DNA of 64,000 bases from Selenomonadales bacterium 4137-cl (GCA_032334055.1 JAUOZS010000001.1:1276501-1340500), one strand, 5' to 3'. Positions 48,818 to 59,779 are shown, counted from the stretch's first letter. Program-made: numbers and translations. The notes: a model not told the origin generated them from the sequence alone.

Positions 48818-48985
48818 TACTAGGTAAACTTAATACTCTTTCTAAAGTAGAAGCCATCCGCTTCTCACCTTACAACGCTCAGCTGTTCGTAAGGTCCAGG
48901 CAACAGCGTGTCTATTGCTTTTTATGCGGGTGGTTATGCCATCCGCTTTTTGTTAATTTGCGTATAATTTAGGAGGTGTGCCGCG
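48818..48985 (+). promoter_or_regulatory. infC leader with attenuator (L20-leader type)
   Basis: The leader holds the hairpin GCGGGTGG, TTATG, CCATCCGC with a following TTTTTGTT, an intrinsic terminator, and an earlier CCATCCGC that could form an alternative pairing (48850-48858). In low-GC Firmicutes, ribosomal protein L20 binds such a leader to repress infC-rpmI-rplT. The order of genes here supports the same control. Confidence 0.6.
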
Positions 48986-49507
48986 ATTAGTAAGGATAAC
49001 CTTCGAATCAACGAAGAAATCCGCGCCAGAGAAGTAAGAGTTGTAACCGCCAACAACGAGCAATTAGGGGTCATGATGCTTCGGGAAGCTTTGCGCATTG
49101 CCGCCGAATCCCAGCTTGACCTGGTGGAAGTCGCGCCTCTCGCCAAGCCGCCGGTTTGCCGGATCATGGATTACGGCAAGTACAAGTACGAGCAGCAGAA
49201 GCGCGAGAAGGAAACCAAGAAAAAGCAGAAGATCGTCACCATCAAGGAAGTCAAAGTTCGTCCCAACATCGAGGACCACGATTTTCAAGTAAAACTGAAG
49301 AACGCTCAGCGCTTCCTCCAGGATGGCGATAAAGTAAAGGCGACCGTCATGTTCAGGGGCCGCGAACTTTCCCACCCTGAGCTTGGTCGCCAGGTACTAA
49401 TCCGAATGGCGGGCGAACTTAAGGATATCGCCAACGTCGAACGCGACGCCAAACTGGAAGGCAAGAATATGATAATGATTTTCGCGGCCAAACAGCAACA
49501 ACACTAA
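48986..49507 (+). CDS. infC: Translation initiation factor IF-3 (ATT start)
   Basis: 173 residues from ATT 48986, seven bases after AGGAGGTG. The N-terminal domain ([18 protein letters not shown]) is lost if the first ATG (49073) is used, and ATT is the classical infC start codon, which lets IF-3 limit its own synthesis. The linker ([16 protein letters not shown]) and C-terminal domain ([20 protein letters not shown]) are normal. IF-3 checks the start codon on the 30S subunit. Confidence 0.95.
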   Translation: MSKDNLRINEEIRAREVRVVTANNEQLGVMMLREALRIAAESQLDLVEVAPLAKPPVCRIMDYGKYKYEQQKREKETKKKQKIVTIKEVKVRPNIEDHDFQVKLKNAQRFLQDGDKVKATVMFRGRELSHPELGRQVLIRMAGELKDIANVERDAKLEGKNMIMIFAAKQQQH

Positions 49508-49521
49508 GGGGGAGACTGACA

Positions 49522-49719
49522 ATGCCGAAAATTAAAACTCGCAGAAGCGCCGCCAAACGTTTTAAGATTACCGGCAGCGGCGAATTCAAGCGCGCCAAAG
49601 CTTACAAGAGCCACATCCTGGAGAAGAAGTCCCCGGCCCGCAAGCGCAACCTGCGCAAAGCAGGCCTTATCAGCAAAGCCGACCACGATCGCGTAACCAA
49701 GATGCTTCCTTACGCCTAA
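49522..49719 (+). CDS. rpmI: Ribosomal protein L35
   Basis: 65 residues, strongly basic. [20 protein letters not shown] and the [18 protein letters not shown] segment are characteristic of L35. It lies 14 bases after infC with AAGGGGGAGAC upstream and is part of the conserved infC-rpmI-rplT operon. Confidence 0.97.
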   Translation: MPKIKTRRSAAKRFKITGSGEFKRAKAYKSHILEKKSPARKRNLRKAGLISKADHDRVTKMLPYA

Positions 49720-49757
49720 CAACTAATAGTTTTAGATTTTGAATGGGGGTATAAAAC

Positions 49758-50114
49758 ATGCCACGGGTTAAAAAAGGCGTGACTGCACATAGAAGGCACA
49801 AGAAGATCCTGAAACTCGCCAAAGGCTATCGGGGATCAAAGAGCAAGCTTTTCAAAAAAGCCAATGAAACGGTAATGAAGGCTCTTTACTACGCCCGTCG
49901 CGACCGCCGGGCCAAGAAAGGCGAATTTCGCCGTCTCTGGATCGCCCGGATCAACGCCGCCGCCCGCCTCAACGGCATTTCCTACAGCCAATTGATGAGC
50001 GGTCTGAAAACCGCGGGTGTCCAGGTCAACCGCAAAATCCTCGCCGACCTCGCCATCAACGACAGCGGCGCATTCACCAAACTGGTCGATACCGCCAAAG
50101 CTGCCAAGCAGTGA
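49758..50114 (+). CDS. rplT: Ribosomal protein L20
   Basis: 118 residues. [20 protein letters not shown] and [20 protein letters not shown] are typical of L20. Besides its role in early 50S assembly, it is the likely repressor of this operon through the infC leader. A terminator follows. Confidence 0.97.
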   Translation: MPRVKKGVTAHRRHKKILKLAKGYRGSKSKLFKKANETVMKALYYARRDRRAKKGEFRRLWIARINAAARLNGISYSQLMSGLKTAGVQVNRKILADLAINDSGAFTKLVDTAKAAKQ

Positions 50115-50121
50115 CAACGCG

Positions 50122-50150
50122 ACCCCGGACAATGTCCGGGGTTTTTGTTT
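50122..50150 (+). terminator. Terminator of the infC operon
   Basis: CCCCGGACA, short loop, TGTCCGGGGTTTTTG directly after rplT. Confidence 0.88.
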
Positions 50151-50341
50151 TATCGATAATACATTTTTTACAGCGGGTTACTGCTAAAAGCTGCATAACT
50201 GGGGCGATAACTGGATACAATGGGGGCAAACATTTCTCGGCAAATTTTTTAGAACATTCCGAAGGTTTTTTCATCGGGCAGCGCGAATATCATATAATAC
50301 AATCAGCCTTTATTCAGCAATTCGTAAGGGAGGAGTTTAAC

Positions 50342-51190
50342 TTGAGCTTGGTAACTATGCGGGAACTGCTGCAGGACGCCAGGAAAAGGAAGTATGCCGT
50401 CGGCGGATTCAACGTATTCAACTTCGAAACACTAAGCGCGGTAATGGAAGTAGCTGAAGAACTCAAAACCCCCCTGGTCCTCGGTATTCCCGAACGCCTC
50501 TTCAAGTTCGTCGACGTAGACACCTTGAGCGCCGCCATGGTCCGGGCCGCTCAGAAAGCGTCGGTGCCCGTCGCCTTGCATTTGGATCACGGCCACACCT
50601 ATGAAGGGGTGCTGAAAGCCATCCGCTGGGGCTTCACTTCCGTGATGTTCGACGGATCGGCGCTGCCGTTGGCCGAAAACCTCAAGCGAACTAAAGATAT
50701 CACCCGCATAGCCCATACTCTCGGTATTTCCGTCGAGGGTGAACTGGGCTATGTTGGTTTTAACGATAGTAAAACGGATATCAAAGAGGACAACATCGTC
50801 ACCCCCGACATAGCCGCCGAATTCGTGGACAAAACGAAAATCGACGCCCTGGCAGTGGCGGTGGGCAATAATCATGGCGCTTACCGCGGCAGCCCCAAGC
50901 TAAACTTTTCGCGGCTCAGCGAACTGAACCAGGCGGTTAACGTGCCCTTGGTCATGCATGGCGGATCGCGGCTCAGCCGGGAAGAATACCGCAATTCCAT
51001 CGTATCCGGCATATCAAAGATTAATATCGCCACCGACATGTCACAGGCCGCGTCGGACACGCTCAAGGCAGAATTACTCAAAAGTCCGAACGCCAACTAC
51101 ATCCACCTTATGACGGTGGTAAAGAAAGGCGTCAAAGATTCGGTCCGCAAATACATGCTCGCCTTCGAGTGCATTTCCAAAGCGGTGTAA
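50342..51190 (+). CDS. Class II fructose-bisphosphate/ketose aldolase
   Basis: 282 residues from TTG 50342 behind GGGAGGAGTTTAAC. KYAVGGFNVFNFETL, the zinc-binding LHLDHGHTYE, EGELGYVGF, VAVGNNHGAYRG and VMHGGSRLSREEY are class II aldolase motifs. It cleaves fructose-1,6-bisphosphate or a related ketose bisphosphate; the exact sugar cannot be told from sequence alone. A -10 like TATAAT lies at 50293. Confidence 0.85.
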   Translation: MSLVTMRELLQDARKRKYAVGGFNVFNFETLSAVMEVAEELKTPLVLGIPERLFKFVDVDTLSAAMVRAAQKASVPVALHLDHGHTYEGVLKAIRWGFTSVMFDGSALPLAENLKRTKDITRIAHTLGISVEGELGYVGFNDSKTDIKEDNIVTPDIAAEFVDKTKIDALAVAVGNNHGAYRGSPKLNFSRLSELNQAVNVPLVMHGGSRLSREEYRNSIVSGISKINIATDMSQAASDTLKAELLKSPNANYIHLMTVVKKGVKDSVRKYMLAFECISKAV

Positions 51191-51203
51191 AATTGAGAAA
51201 CCA

Positions 51204-51238
51204 GACACCCGCCGGGCAACGGCGGGTGTACCTTTTTC
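51204..51238 (+). terminator. Terminator after aldolase
   Basis: ACACCCGCCG, loop GGCAA, CGGCGGGTGT, then ACCTTTTT. Confidence 0.85.
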
Positions 51239-51358
51239 CCCGGTGGGCTAAATCCGGCAAATCCGCTAATAAATCGCGGTGGACAACGGAAAAATGTAAG
51301 TATATAATAAGTCCGTCGCAATAGGATTCCATTAATTGCCGGAGAAGAGAAGGAAGTA

Positions 51359-52723
51359 ATGATGACTGTGCGTGAGACCGTAGCGGACCTTATTGATATA
51401 TCCCAGTGGAAACTCACTCCGTATCAGATCCTGGCGGCGGGCTTTGCCGGGCTTATTGTCGTTGGCGCGGTGCTTCTGGCCACCCCTTGGGCTTCGGCCG
51501 TTGAAAAACCGCTCCCGTTCATCGATGCGCTTTTCACGGCGACTTCGGCCGTTTGCGTCACAGGCCTGGTTGTGGTCGACACCGGCACACGGTTCTCGCT
51601 ATTCGGCCAAACGGTAATAATCGTGCTCATTCAGGCGGGCGGGCTCGGCATAATGACGATGGCCACTCTTATGGCTCTGCTGATGGGCAAGAGGATCAAC
51701 CTCCGCGAACGGCTCATTATACAGGAGGCAATGAACCAGTTGACCGTCGCCGGCGTAGTGCGCCTGACTCTCTACATTATCAAGGTTACCCTGTTGATCG
51801 AATTTGTCGCCGGCTCGGTACTGGCGGTCCGCTTATACCAGGACTATGGCGCCAAGGGCGTCTACTTCGGCTACTGGCACGCCGTCTCCGCCTTTTGCAA
51901 CGCCGGCTTTGACCTTTTCGGCGAGTTCAGCAGTCTGACAAGTTACGTAGACGACCCGATCGTCAACCTCATCGTCTCTGCCCTCATCATTTGCGGGGGA
52001 ATCGGGTTTAGCGTCATGGCCGACGTTTGGGAGCGCCGCCATTTTCGCGACTACTCACTTCACAGCAAGCTTGTTCTTCTCGTAACAGCCTTTCTTATCA
52101 CTTTAGGCGCTATCGTAATTTTCGCATTCGAGTTCGATAACCCGGCAACACTCGGCAATTTGTCGTGGAACGGAAAAATCCTCGCCAGCTACTTTCAGTC
52201 GGTGACGGCCCGCACCGCGGGCTTTAACACTACGCCGATCGGCGAGATGAAGGACGCTACCCTGTTCTTCATCGTGACCATGATGTTCATCGGCGCCTCC
52301 CCCGGCTCCACCGGCGGCGGTATAAAAACAACCACGGCCGGAATTCTTGCCGCCGCCATCTGGGCGCTTATCCGCGGCAGGGAAGATGTGGAAATATTTT
52401 CGCGTAGCGTGCCCAGGGCGACGATATACAAGGCGTTTGCCCTCGTATTTATCGCGGTGCTGATGGTTATTGTAGTGACCATGATACTCAGTATCACCGA
52501 GACAGCCCCCTTCCTCAACATTCTTTTCGAAGTCGTATCGGCGTTCGGGACGGTCGGGCTAAGTACCGGTATTACACCCGGACTTTCCGCCGCCGGAAAA
52601 CTGTGCATCATGCTAATGATGTTCGCCGGCCGGGTCGGCCCGATAACCGTCGTCCTGGCGCTGGCCCTCAGGCAGCGCAAAGCAATGGTCAAATATCCCG
52701 AAGGCAAAGTAATAATAGGGTAG
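51359..52723 (+). CDS. Potassium uptake membrane subunit (TrkH/KtrB)
   Basis: 454 residues with about ten membrane segments. The four selectivity loops are visible: TATSAVCVTGL, HAVSAFCNAGFD, SVTARTAGFNT and VSAFGTVGLSTG. GASPGSTGGGIKTTT is the intramembrane loop that gates the channel. It imports K+ (or with Na+) together with the cytoplasmic regulator encoded just downstream. Confidence 0.92.
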   Translation: MMTVRETVADLIDISQWKLTPYQILAAGFAGLIVVGAVLLATPWASAVEKPLPFIDALFTATSAVCVTGLVVVDTGTRFSLFGQTVIIVLIQAGGLGIMTMATLMALLMGKRINLRERLIIQEAMNQLTVAGVVRLTLYIIKVTLLIEFVAGSVLAVRLYQDYGAKGVYFGYWHAVSAFCNAGFDLFGEFSSLTSYVDDPIVNLIVSALIICGGIGFSVMADVWERRHFRDYSLHSKLVLLVTAFLITLGAIVIFAFEFDNPATLGNLSWNGKILASYFQSVTARTAGFNTTPIGEMKDATLFFIVTMMFIGASPGSTGGGIKTTTAGILAAAIWALIRGREDVEIFSRSVPRATIYKAFALVFIAVLMVIVVTMILSITETAPFLNILFEVVSAFGTVGLSTGITPGLSAAGKLCIMLMMFAGRVGPITVVLALALRQRKAMVKYPEGKVIIG

Positions 52724-52735
52724 AGGTGACCGTCT

Positions 52736-53401
52736 ATGGGCAAGAAGGACAAAAAACAGTTCGCGATCATCGGCCTGGGGCGATTCGGGTCGAGCGTCGC
52801 CCTATCGCTTTCCAAGGCAGGATATGATGTGCTCGCTATCGATTCCGACGAAGAACGGGTTCAGAAGTTCAGCGACGAGGTCACCCACGTTGTACGGGCG
52901 GACACCACTGACGAAGCCTCGCTGAAAGCATTGGGCATCCGCAATTTCGACACCGTTGTCGTCGCCATCGGTGAAGATATCCAGGCAAACGTACTAACGA
53001 CACTGCTGCTCAAGGAAATCGGCGTGCCCCACATCGTCGCCAAAGCCCGCAACGAACTACATGGCAAAATGCTCGAAAAAATAGGCGCCGACAGAGTGAT
53101 TTACCCTGAACGGGATATGGGGATGAGGGTCGCGCACAGCCTTGTTTCCGCCAATGTCCTCGATTATATTGAACTGTCCCCCAACCTAAGCCTCGTCGAA
53201 GTTGCGGCTCCGCAGGCCCTTCTTGGGCGCAGCCTGGCCGAAGCCAATCTCAGAGCCCGTTATGGCGTGAACGTCGTTGCCATCAAGCGCGGGGAACAGA
53301 TTATCGTGCCGCCTCTCCCCAGTGAAAAAATCAATGACAAGGATATCATGATCGTCGTGGGCACCAATGATGGCGTGCAGAAACTGGAGGAATTGGAATG
53401 A
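52736..53401 (+). CDS. Potassium uptake regulator (TrkA/KtrA)
   Basis: 221 residues: an N-terminal RCK domain with Rossmann motif IIGLGRFGSSVA and acidic DSDEERVQKF, and a C-terminal TrkA_C domain (LVEVAAPQALLGRSLAEANL). It forms the octameric nucleotide-binding ring that opens the TrkH/KtrB channel. Its last four bases overlap the methyltransferase gene. Confidence 0.92.
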   Translation: MGKKDKKQFAIIGLGRFGSSVALSLSKAGYDVLAIDSDEERVQKFSDEVTHVVRADTTDEASLKALGIRNFDTVVVAIGEDIQANVLTTLLLKEIGVPHIVAKARNELHGKMLEKIGADRVIYPERDMGMRVAHSLVSANVLDYIELSPNLSLVEVAAPQALLGRSLAEANLRARYGVNVVAIKRGEQIIVPPLPSEKINDKDIMIVVGTNDGVQKLEELE

Positions 53402-54210
53402 CCGAATCGATCGCCAGCGCTGGTAATCAGCTGGTGAAAACGGTTGCCTCCTTGCGACAGAAAAAATATCGCGACGAACTAGGCCTTTTTACTGTGGAGG
53501 GCGTCCGGCTGGCGGAAGAAACCGTTGCCGCCGGCTGGTTGGTCGACACCTGTGTTTTTACCGCCGCCGCGGAGGCAGATCCCCGTGCGGCCAAACTGAT
53601 CGGCGTCTTACAGGAAAGACAGTGCCGGCTGGTTCGGGTTCCCGACCATTTATACGCTAAAATTTCCGATACCCGGGAGCCGCAAGGGATTATGCTAGTT
53701 ACCCCTAAGCGCGCCGCCGCTTTTGACGACATCTTATCCCGGATGGCTAAGCCGATCATCGCCGTTCTGGACGGCGTTCAGGACCCGGGAAACGCGGGGA
53801 CGGTCATTCGCGCCGCCGATGCCGCCGGCTGCAGCGGGGTGGTGATGCTGAAAGGCTGTGTGGACCTCTACGCCGGAAAAACAGTACGGGCCACCATGGG
53901 ATCGCTTTTTCACCTGCCGGTCGTAGCGGGAATGGCCAGCGAGGAATTGATCCGCCTCCTTGCCGCTGCAGGCATTCCCCTGATCGCCACGGATCTCTCC
54001 GGAGCCACAGTCTACTCCGCCGCCGACCTGTCCGGGCCTGCGGCCATCGTATTCGGCAACGAGGGCGCAGGAGTCGGCGCGGAGCTTCTTGCCTGCGCCG
54101 CAGAACGGATTGTCGTTCCCATTTACGGCAAGGCCGAATCGCTGAACGTCGCGACCGCGGCGGCGGTGATCCTCTACGAAGCGGCCCGCCAGCGCCTGTC
54201 AACCTTGTAA
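53398..54210 (+). CDS. SpoU-family RNA 2'-O-methyltransferase
   Basis: 270 residues, overlapping the previous gene (ATGA). An N-terminal substrate-binding domain (KYRDELGLFTVEGVRLAEET) precedes the SPOUT domain with VLDGVQDPGNAGTVIRAADA, FGNEGAGVG and VPIYGKAESLNVATAAAVIL, the three conserved motifs. It resembles YsgA, which in Bacillus lies beside pheST; the target is probably rRNA or tRNA ribose. Confidence 0.88.
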   Translation: MTESIASAGNQLVKTVASLRQKKYRDELGLFTVEGVRLAEETVAAGWLVDTCVFTAAAEADPRAAKLIGVLQERQCRLVRVPDHLYAKISDTREPQGIMLVTPKRAAAFDDILSRMAKPIIAVLDGVQDPGNAGTVIRAADAAGCSGVVMLKGCVDLYAGKTVRATMGSLFHLPVVAGMASEELIRLLAAAGIPLIATDLSGATVYSAADLSGPAAIVFGNEGAGVGAELLACAAERIVVPIYGKAESLNVATAAAVILYEAARQRLSTL

Positions 54211-54233
54211 TTTCCGGGCTGATATGCTATAAT
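54205..54233 (+). promoter_or_regulatory. Promoter of yqzL-pheST
   Basis: TTGTAA (54205-54210), 17-base spacer, TATAAT (54228-54233). It overlaps the stop of the methyltransferase gene and precedes yqzL and the T-box. Confidence 0.75.
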
Positions 54234-54286
54234 ACGTTTTAGCAATGACCTGTAATTTCCATGACGTCAGAGAGGGTGTGGTCCTG

Positions 54287-54379
54287 TTGCTGGTGACCGC
54301 CGATTTCTTCTGGAGAATGTTCGAAGCCACCGGTTCCATTGCTGCGTATTTACTCTATAAGCGACTGATGATCCAATAG
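54287..54379 (+). CDS. yqzL: YqzL-like small protein
   Basis: About 30 residues from TTG 54287, ten bases after AGAGGG. The core DFFWRMFEATGSIAAYLLYK matches the small YqzL family (an aromatic-W-FE-TG-YLLYK pattern) seen in spore-forming Firmicutes; its function is unknown. It lies between promoter and T-box, so it is transcribed independently of tRNA-Phe charging. Confidence 0.7.
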   Translation: MLVTADFFWRMFEATGSIAAYLLYKRLMIQ

Positions 54380-54384
54380 AGTGA

Positions 54385-54616
54385 CTGCCATGACGGAGAG
54401 AGTACGCCGGGTTCGTTTCCACAGGGAGGATGCCGCCAGAGACTGAGAGCGGCGCCGCAAGCGGACGGCCGAAGTTCACTCCCGAGCATCCGCGCTGAAG
54501 AGGCTCTCTTGCGTAGGCCGGACGGTTTTTCCCCGTTACAGGAAAAGCGAGGATACTATTAGGGTGGTACCGCGGAAGCAAAGCTTTCGCCCCTTGGGGC
54601 GAAAGCTTTTTTTATT
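54385..54616 (+). promoter_or_regulatory. T-box riboswitch of pheST
   Basis: T-box sequence AGGGTGGTACCGCGG (54561-54575) is followed by terminator AAGCTTTCGCCCC...GGGGCGAAAGCTTTTTTT. A TTC triplet at 54475-54477 within GCCGAAGTTCACTCC fits the specifier loop and matches phenylalanine. Uncharged tRNA-Phe would allow read-through into pheS. Confidence 0.9.
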
Positions 54617-54621
54617 TGTAA

Positions 54622-55665
<1,044 letters not shown>

Positions 55666-55677
55666 GGGGGATACGCC

Positions 55678-58107
55678 ATGCGCACCTCGATCAACTGGCT
55701 CAAAGACTATGTTGACTTTTCCGAAACGCCAGAAAAACTCGCCGACATGATGACCATGGCCGGCATACCGGTGGAAAATATCGAATTTCGCGGCGAAGGC
55801 CTGGCGAAGGTCGTCGCCGGGCGCATCGTCGAACTGACAGCTCACCCCAACGCCGACAAGCTCCTGGTCTGCAAGGTGGACATCGGTGACACCAAGGTGA
55901 CCATCGTCACCGGCGCCACCAACCTCAAAAGCGGCGACATCGTCCCGGTAGCCCTCGCCGGCGCCAAACTGGCCGGCGGGCTGGAAATCGGCGCCGCTAA
56001 TTTCCGCGGCATAGAATCCCAGGGTATGCTCTGTTCGGCCGATGAACTCGGCATGGACGCCAAGATAGTCCCCCCCGAACTGCGCGACGGCATCTATATA
56101 CTGCCTGCCGATACCAAGCCCGGCGAGGACGCCCTCGCCGTCCTGGGCCTCGACGACGTCGTGCTGGAGTTCGAACTGACCCCCAACCGGGCCGATTGCT
56201 TCAATACCCTCGGCTTGGCCCGCGAGGTGGCTGCGCTGACCGGGGGAACTCTCAAAAAGCCCATGCTCACGCTCAAGGAAGAAAGCGCCGGAAAGGCCAG
56301 CGATCTCGCGTCCATCACCATCGAAGAACCGTCCTTGTGCGCCCGCTTCGCCGGCCGCATTCTTCAGAACGTCAAGATCGGCCCCTCGCCCGCCTGGCTA
56401 CAGCGCCGCGTTCAGGCAGCCGGCATGCGGCCGATCAGCAATGTCGTCGACGTCACCAACTTCGTCATGATGGAGCTCGGCCAGCCGATGCACGCTTACG
56501 ATTACAACCTGCTCGCCAAGCACCGCATCATCGTCAGGCGGGCCAACCCCGGCGAACGCCTCACCACCCTCGACGGCGTCAAGCGGGAACTTAACCCCGA
56601 CATGCTCGTTATCGCCGATGAAGTGCAAGCGGTCGGTCTCGCCGGCGTAATGGGCGGGTTGGCCACAGAAGTAACCAACGCTACCCGGACCGTCCTCCTG
56701 GAAGCCGCTTCTTTCAACGGCGCCAGCGTCCGGCGCACCTCCAAAGCGCTTGGCCTGCGCTCGGAAGCATCCAGCCGGTTCGAGCGCGGCATCAACACCG
56801 CCGACGTTATCCGCGCCCTCGACAGGGCCGCCCAATTGCTAGAGGAAATGGGCGCCTGCACAGTATGTCCGGGGATTATCGATACCTACCCCGACATCCA
56901 ACTGCCCCGGCAGATTTCCGTAACCCCCGCCCAGATCAACGCCCGTCTCGGCGTCGATCTGGCGGCAGCCAAGATGGTCGACATCCTTCGCCGGCTGGAA
57001 TTCGATGTCGACGCCCAGCCTGACAAGCTTCTCATCACCGTGCCCACCTGGCGGGGCGACGTCAGCAGGCCGGCCGACATCAGCGAGGAAATAGCCCGCA
57101 TTTGGGGTTATGACAATATTCCGGCCACCACCCCCTTCGGCAACGCCAAGGCCGGAAGCCAGAGCTACACCCAGACGATCGCCGACCGCAGCAAAGACAT
57201 CCTTACCGGTCTCGGTTTCAGCGAGATCATCACCTTCAGTTTCACCCATCCCGCGGTATTCGACAAGCTAGGCCTGCCGGACGACAGCGAACTCCGCAAA
57301 GTAATCCCGCTTCTCAATCCCATCACCGATGACTTCCCGGCCATGAAGACCACGCTCATGGGCGGCGTCCTGCAAACGGTGGCCGGCAATCTGTCCCGCA
57401 AGAACGACGACCTGAAACTTTACGAACTTGGCGCTGTATACCGGCCCCACAATCTTCCGCTGACGGAACTGCCAGACGAGCCGCCGATGCTATGCGGCGC
57501 CCTGTGCGGCAAACGGACCGACCTCGCCTGGAACCAGCCGCGTGAGACGGTCGACTTTTACGACGCCAAAGGGGCGGTTGAAGTACTGCTGGACAAACTC
57601 GGCGTAACCGGTTACGAAGTGCAGGCAGGCGAATACTACGCGATGCATCCCGGCAAGACCGCGCTGTTCGTAAAAGGCGGCGAACTCCTGGGAGCGGTGG
57701 GGGAGGTTCACCCCCAGGTCCTCGACGCCTTCGGCATCGGACGTGAGATGTTCGTCTTCGATTTTGATGTAGCGCGCCTCGTCAAACACTCCGCTCTCAT
57801 CGGCGCCTACCGGCCGCTCCCTCGTTTCCCGGCCATCGCCCGCGATCTGGCCGTCGTTCTTCCCCAAGGCGTGACCGCAGCCCAGGCGTCGGAAGCCATC
57901 GCCGCCAGCGGCGGCGAATTGCTCGCCGGCATCCGTCTTTTTGACATGTACACCGGCGAACAGGTGCCGGCTGGTGCGAAAAGCCTCGCGTTCGCCTTGA
58001 CCTTCCAGGCCACCGACCGCACGCTGACCGACGACGAAGTCGACGGCTACTACAACGGCATCGTCGCCCATCTGGAAAAAACCTTGGCGGCGAAGCTGCG
58101 GGTATAG
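55678..58107 (+). CDS. pheT: Phenylalanyl-tRNA synthetase beta subunit
   Basis: 809 residues, the normal length. The domains follow the standard order: tRNA-binding OB fold (HPNADKLLVCKVDIGD), editing B3/B4 (MRPISNVVDVTNFVMMELGQ), B5 (RRLEFDV...WRGDVSRPADISEEI), core and C-terminal anticodon-binding FDX domain (RFPAIARDLAVVLPQGV). It starts 12 bases after pheS, in the same transcript. Confidence 0.97.
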   Translation: MRTSINWLKDYVDFSETPEKLADMMTMAGIPVENIEFRGEGLAKVVAGRIVELTAHPNADKLLVCKVDIGDTKVTIVTGATNLKSGDIVPVALAGAKLAGGLEIGAANFRGIESQGMLCSADELGMDAKIVPPELRDGIYILPADTKPGEDALAVLGLDDVVLEFELTPNRADCFNTLGLAREVAALTGGTLKKPMLTLKEESAGKASDLASITIEEPSLCARFAGRILQNVKIGPSPAWLQRRVQAAGMRPISNVVDVTNFVMMELGQPMHAYDYNLLAKHRIIVRRANPGERLTTLDGVKRELNPDMLVIADEVQAVGLAGVMGGLATEVTNATRTVLLEAASFNGASVRRTSKALGLRSEASSRFERGINTADVIRALDRAAQLLEEMGACTVCPGIIDTYPDIQLPRQISVTPAQINARLGVDLAAAKMVDILRRLEFDVDAQPDKLLITVPTWRGDVSRPADISEEIARIWGYDNIPATTPFGNAKAGSQSYTQTIADRSKDILTGLGFSEIITFSFTHPAVFDKLGLPDDSELRKVIPLLNPITDDFPAMKTTLMGGVLQTVAGNLSRKNDDLKLYELGAVYRPHNLPLTELPDEPPMLCGALCGKRTDLAWNQPRETVDFYDAKGAVEVLLDKLGVTGYEVQAGEYYAMHPGKTALFVKGGELLGAVGEVHPQVLDAFGIGREMFVFDFDVARLVKHSALIGAYRPLPRFPAIARDLAVVLPQGVTAAQASEAIAASGGELLAGIRLFDMYTGEQVPAGAKSLAFALTFQATDRTLTDDEVDGYYNGIVAHLEKTLAAKLRV

Positions 58108-58272
58108 TCTTGTCTCTCACCCGGTTTCCTTGAGCAGAATAAAGGCAGCATTGAAAGATGTCTCCGCCAGTAGGAAATATTGCCCACGGCCCGTATTATC
58201 GGCGTTGCCTGAGCAATACTACTGTCGGGGGCATCCTTTTGCCTTAATCACTGCCAAAGAGGGGGAGAGCTT

Positions 58273-59673
58273 CTGGACATATTCCGCACCAAAGACATCA
58301 GCACCATTAAAGAAGGGGCCGCCAGGCAAAAACTAAAAAAGACCCTGGGGGCGACCGACCTCATACTTTTAGGCATCGGCTGCATAATCGGCACAGGCAT
58401 CTTCGTGCTCACCGGGGTGGCGGCCGCCCAGCATGCCGGTCCGGGGATCATGCTTTCCTTCGTCCTTTCCGGGCTCGCGTGCGCCTTCGCCGCCCTCGCG
58501 TACGCCGAATTAGCGGCCATCGTCCCCATTGCCGGCAGCGCTTACACCTATTCTTACGCCGCCCTCGGCGAAATCGTCGCCTGGATTGTCGGCTGGAATC
58601 TCGTTCTTGAATACTCGGTCGGCTCAAGCGCTGTCGCCGCCGGCTGGTCGGGATATGTTACCGGCCTCCTCAAGGCGGCGGGCGTCGAGTTGCCCAAGGC
58701 ACTCACCGCTGTCCCCGCCGAAGGCGGCGTCGTCAATCTGCCGGCCATCTTCATCTCCATCTTCCTCAGCTTCCTTCTCGTGCGCGGCACCAAAGAAAGC
58801 GCGTCCTTGAACAGGGTGCTCGTCATCGTGAAACTGGCAGCCGTTTTCATATTTATCGCCCTGGCCGGCCCGAAAGTCAACCCTGCCAACTGGTCGCCGC
58901 TGATGCCCTTCGGGTTTGGCGGCGTCGCCACGGGTGCGGCCCTGATCTTCTTTGCCTACATCGGATTCGACGCTGTCGCCACCACCGCCGAGGAATGCAA
59001 AAACCCCAACCGCGACCTGCCCATCGGCATCATCGGCTCGCTTGTCATCTGCACCATCCTCTACATCGTCGTTTCCGCCGTCCTTACCGGCGTTGTATCC
59101 TACACGCAGCTCAACAACGCCGAGCCCGTGGCTTACGCCTTGAGGGCCATCGGCTACAACTTCGGCTCCGCCCTCGTCGGCACAGGGGCCATCGCCGGCA
59201 TAACGACGGTGCTGCTCGTTCTGATGTACGGCCAGACCCGCATCTTCTTCGCCATGTCCCGCGACGGGCTCATCCCCAAAGGTATCTGCGCCGTGCATCC
59301 CACCTACGGTACCCCACACATTATCACGGTCGTCGCCGGCATCGCCGTCGCCCTCATAGCCGGCTTTACTCCCATCGGCGTCATCGCCGAACTCACCAAC
59401 ATCGGCACCTTGTTCGCCTTCGTGCTTTCGGCCGTCGGCGTGCTTGTCCTCCGCCGCACCAAACCGGAAATACCCCGTCCTTTTCGCTGCCCGGCAGTCG
59501 GTGTTGTCGCTCCTCTGGCTGTAATCTCCTGCGGGTATCTTATGTACAATCTGCCCTATGAAACATGGGTCCGTTTCGTAATCTGGACCGCCATCGGCTT
59601 TGCCGTTTACTTCGTTTACGGTCACCGCAACAGCGTACTCGGACGTTACGGCAATCAACTGCCCAACGAATAG
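58273..59673 (+). CDS. Amino acid permease (APC family), CTG start
   Basis: 466 residues with 12 predicted membrane spans; GIGCIIGTGIFVLTGVAA is the family's signature first span. Relatives begin with MxIFRTK, which here aligns exactly with CTG 58273 (LDIFRTKDIS), preceded by GGGGGAGAGCTT. No ATG, GTG or TTG lies between this and the in-frame stop at 58210, while the next usable internal start (near 58405) would cut the first span. It probably takes up cationic or neutral amino acids by proton symport. Confidence 0.82.
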   Translation: MDIFRTKDISTIKEGAARQKLKKTLGATDLILLGIGCIIGTGIFVLTGVAAAQHAGPGIMLSFVLSGLACAFAALAYAELAAIVPIAGSAYTYSYAALGEIVAWIVGWNLVLEYSVGSSAVAAGWSGYVTGLLKAAGVELPKALTAVPAEGGVVNLPAIFISIFLSFLLVRGTKESASLNRVLVIVKLAAVFIFIALAGPKVNPANWSPLMPFGFGGVATGAALIFFAYIGFDAVATTAEECKNPNRDLPIGIIGSLVICTILYIVVSAVLTGVVSYTQLNNAEPVAYALRAIGYNFGSALVGTGAIAGITTVLLVLMYGQTRIFFAMSRDGLIPKGICAVHPTYGTPHIITVVAGIAVALIAGFTPIGVIAELTNIGTLFAFVLSAVGVLVLRRTKPEIPRPFRCPAVGVVAPLAVISCGYLMYNLPYETWVRFVIWTAIGFAVYFVYGHRNSVLGRYGNQLPNE

Positions 59674-59683
59674 CTGGTGCATT

Positions 59684-59706
59684 AGGCGGCCTTTGGGCTG
59701 CCTTTT
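59684..59706 (+). terminator. Terminator after permease
   Basis: AGGCGGCC, loop TTTG, GGCTGCCTTTT, a short hairpin with one G-T pair and a modest T tract. Confidence 0.55.
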
Positions 59707-59779
59707 CCATGCGGCAGGAAATAACAGGGCGGAGGGAGAAATATATATTGACAGAAGTCGCGTGAAGCAGGGTGATGAC

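Noticed and set aside
49073..49507. ATG 49073 as the infC start
   Set aside because: It would remove the N-terminal domain; the ATT at 48986 has a perfect site and is the known infC start type.
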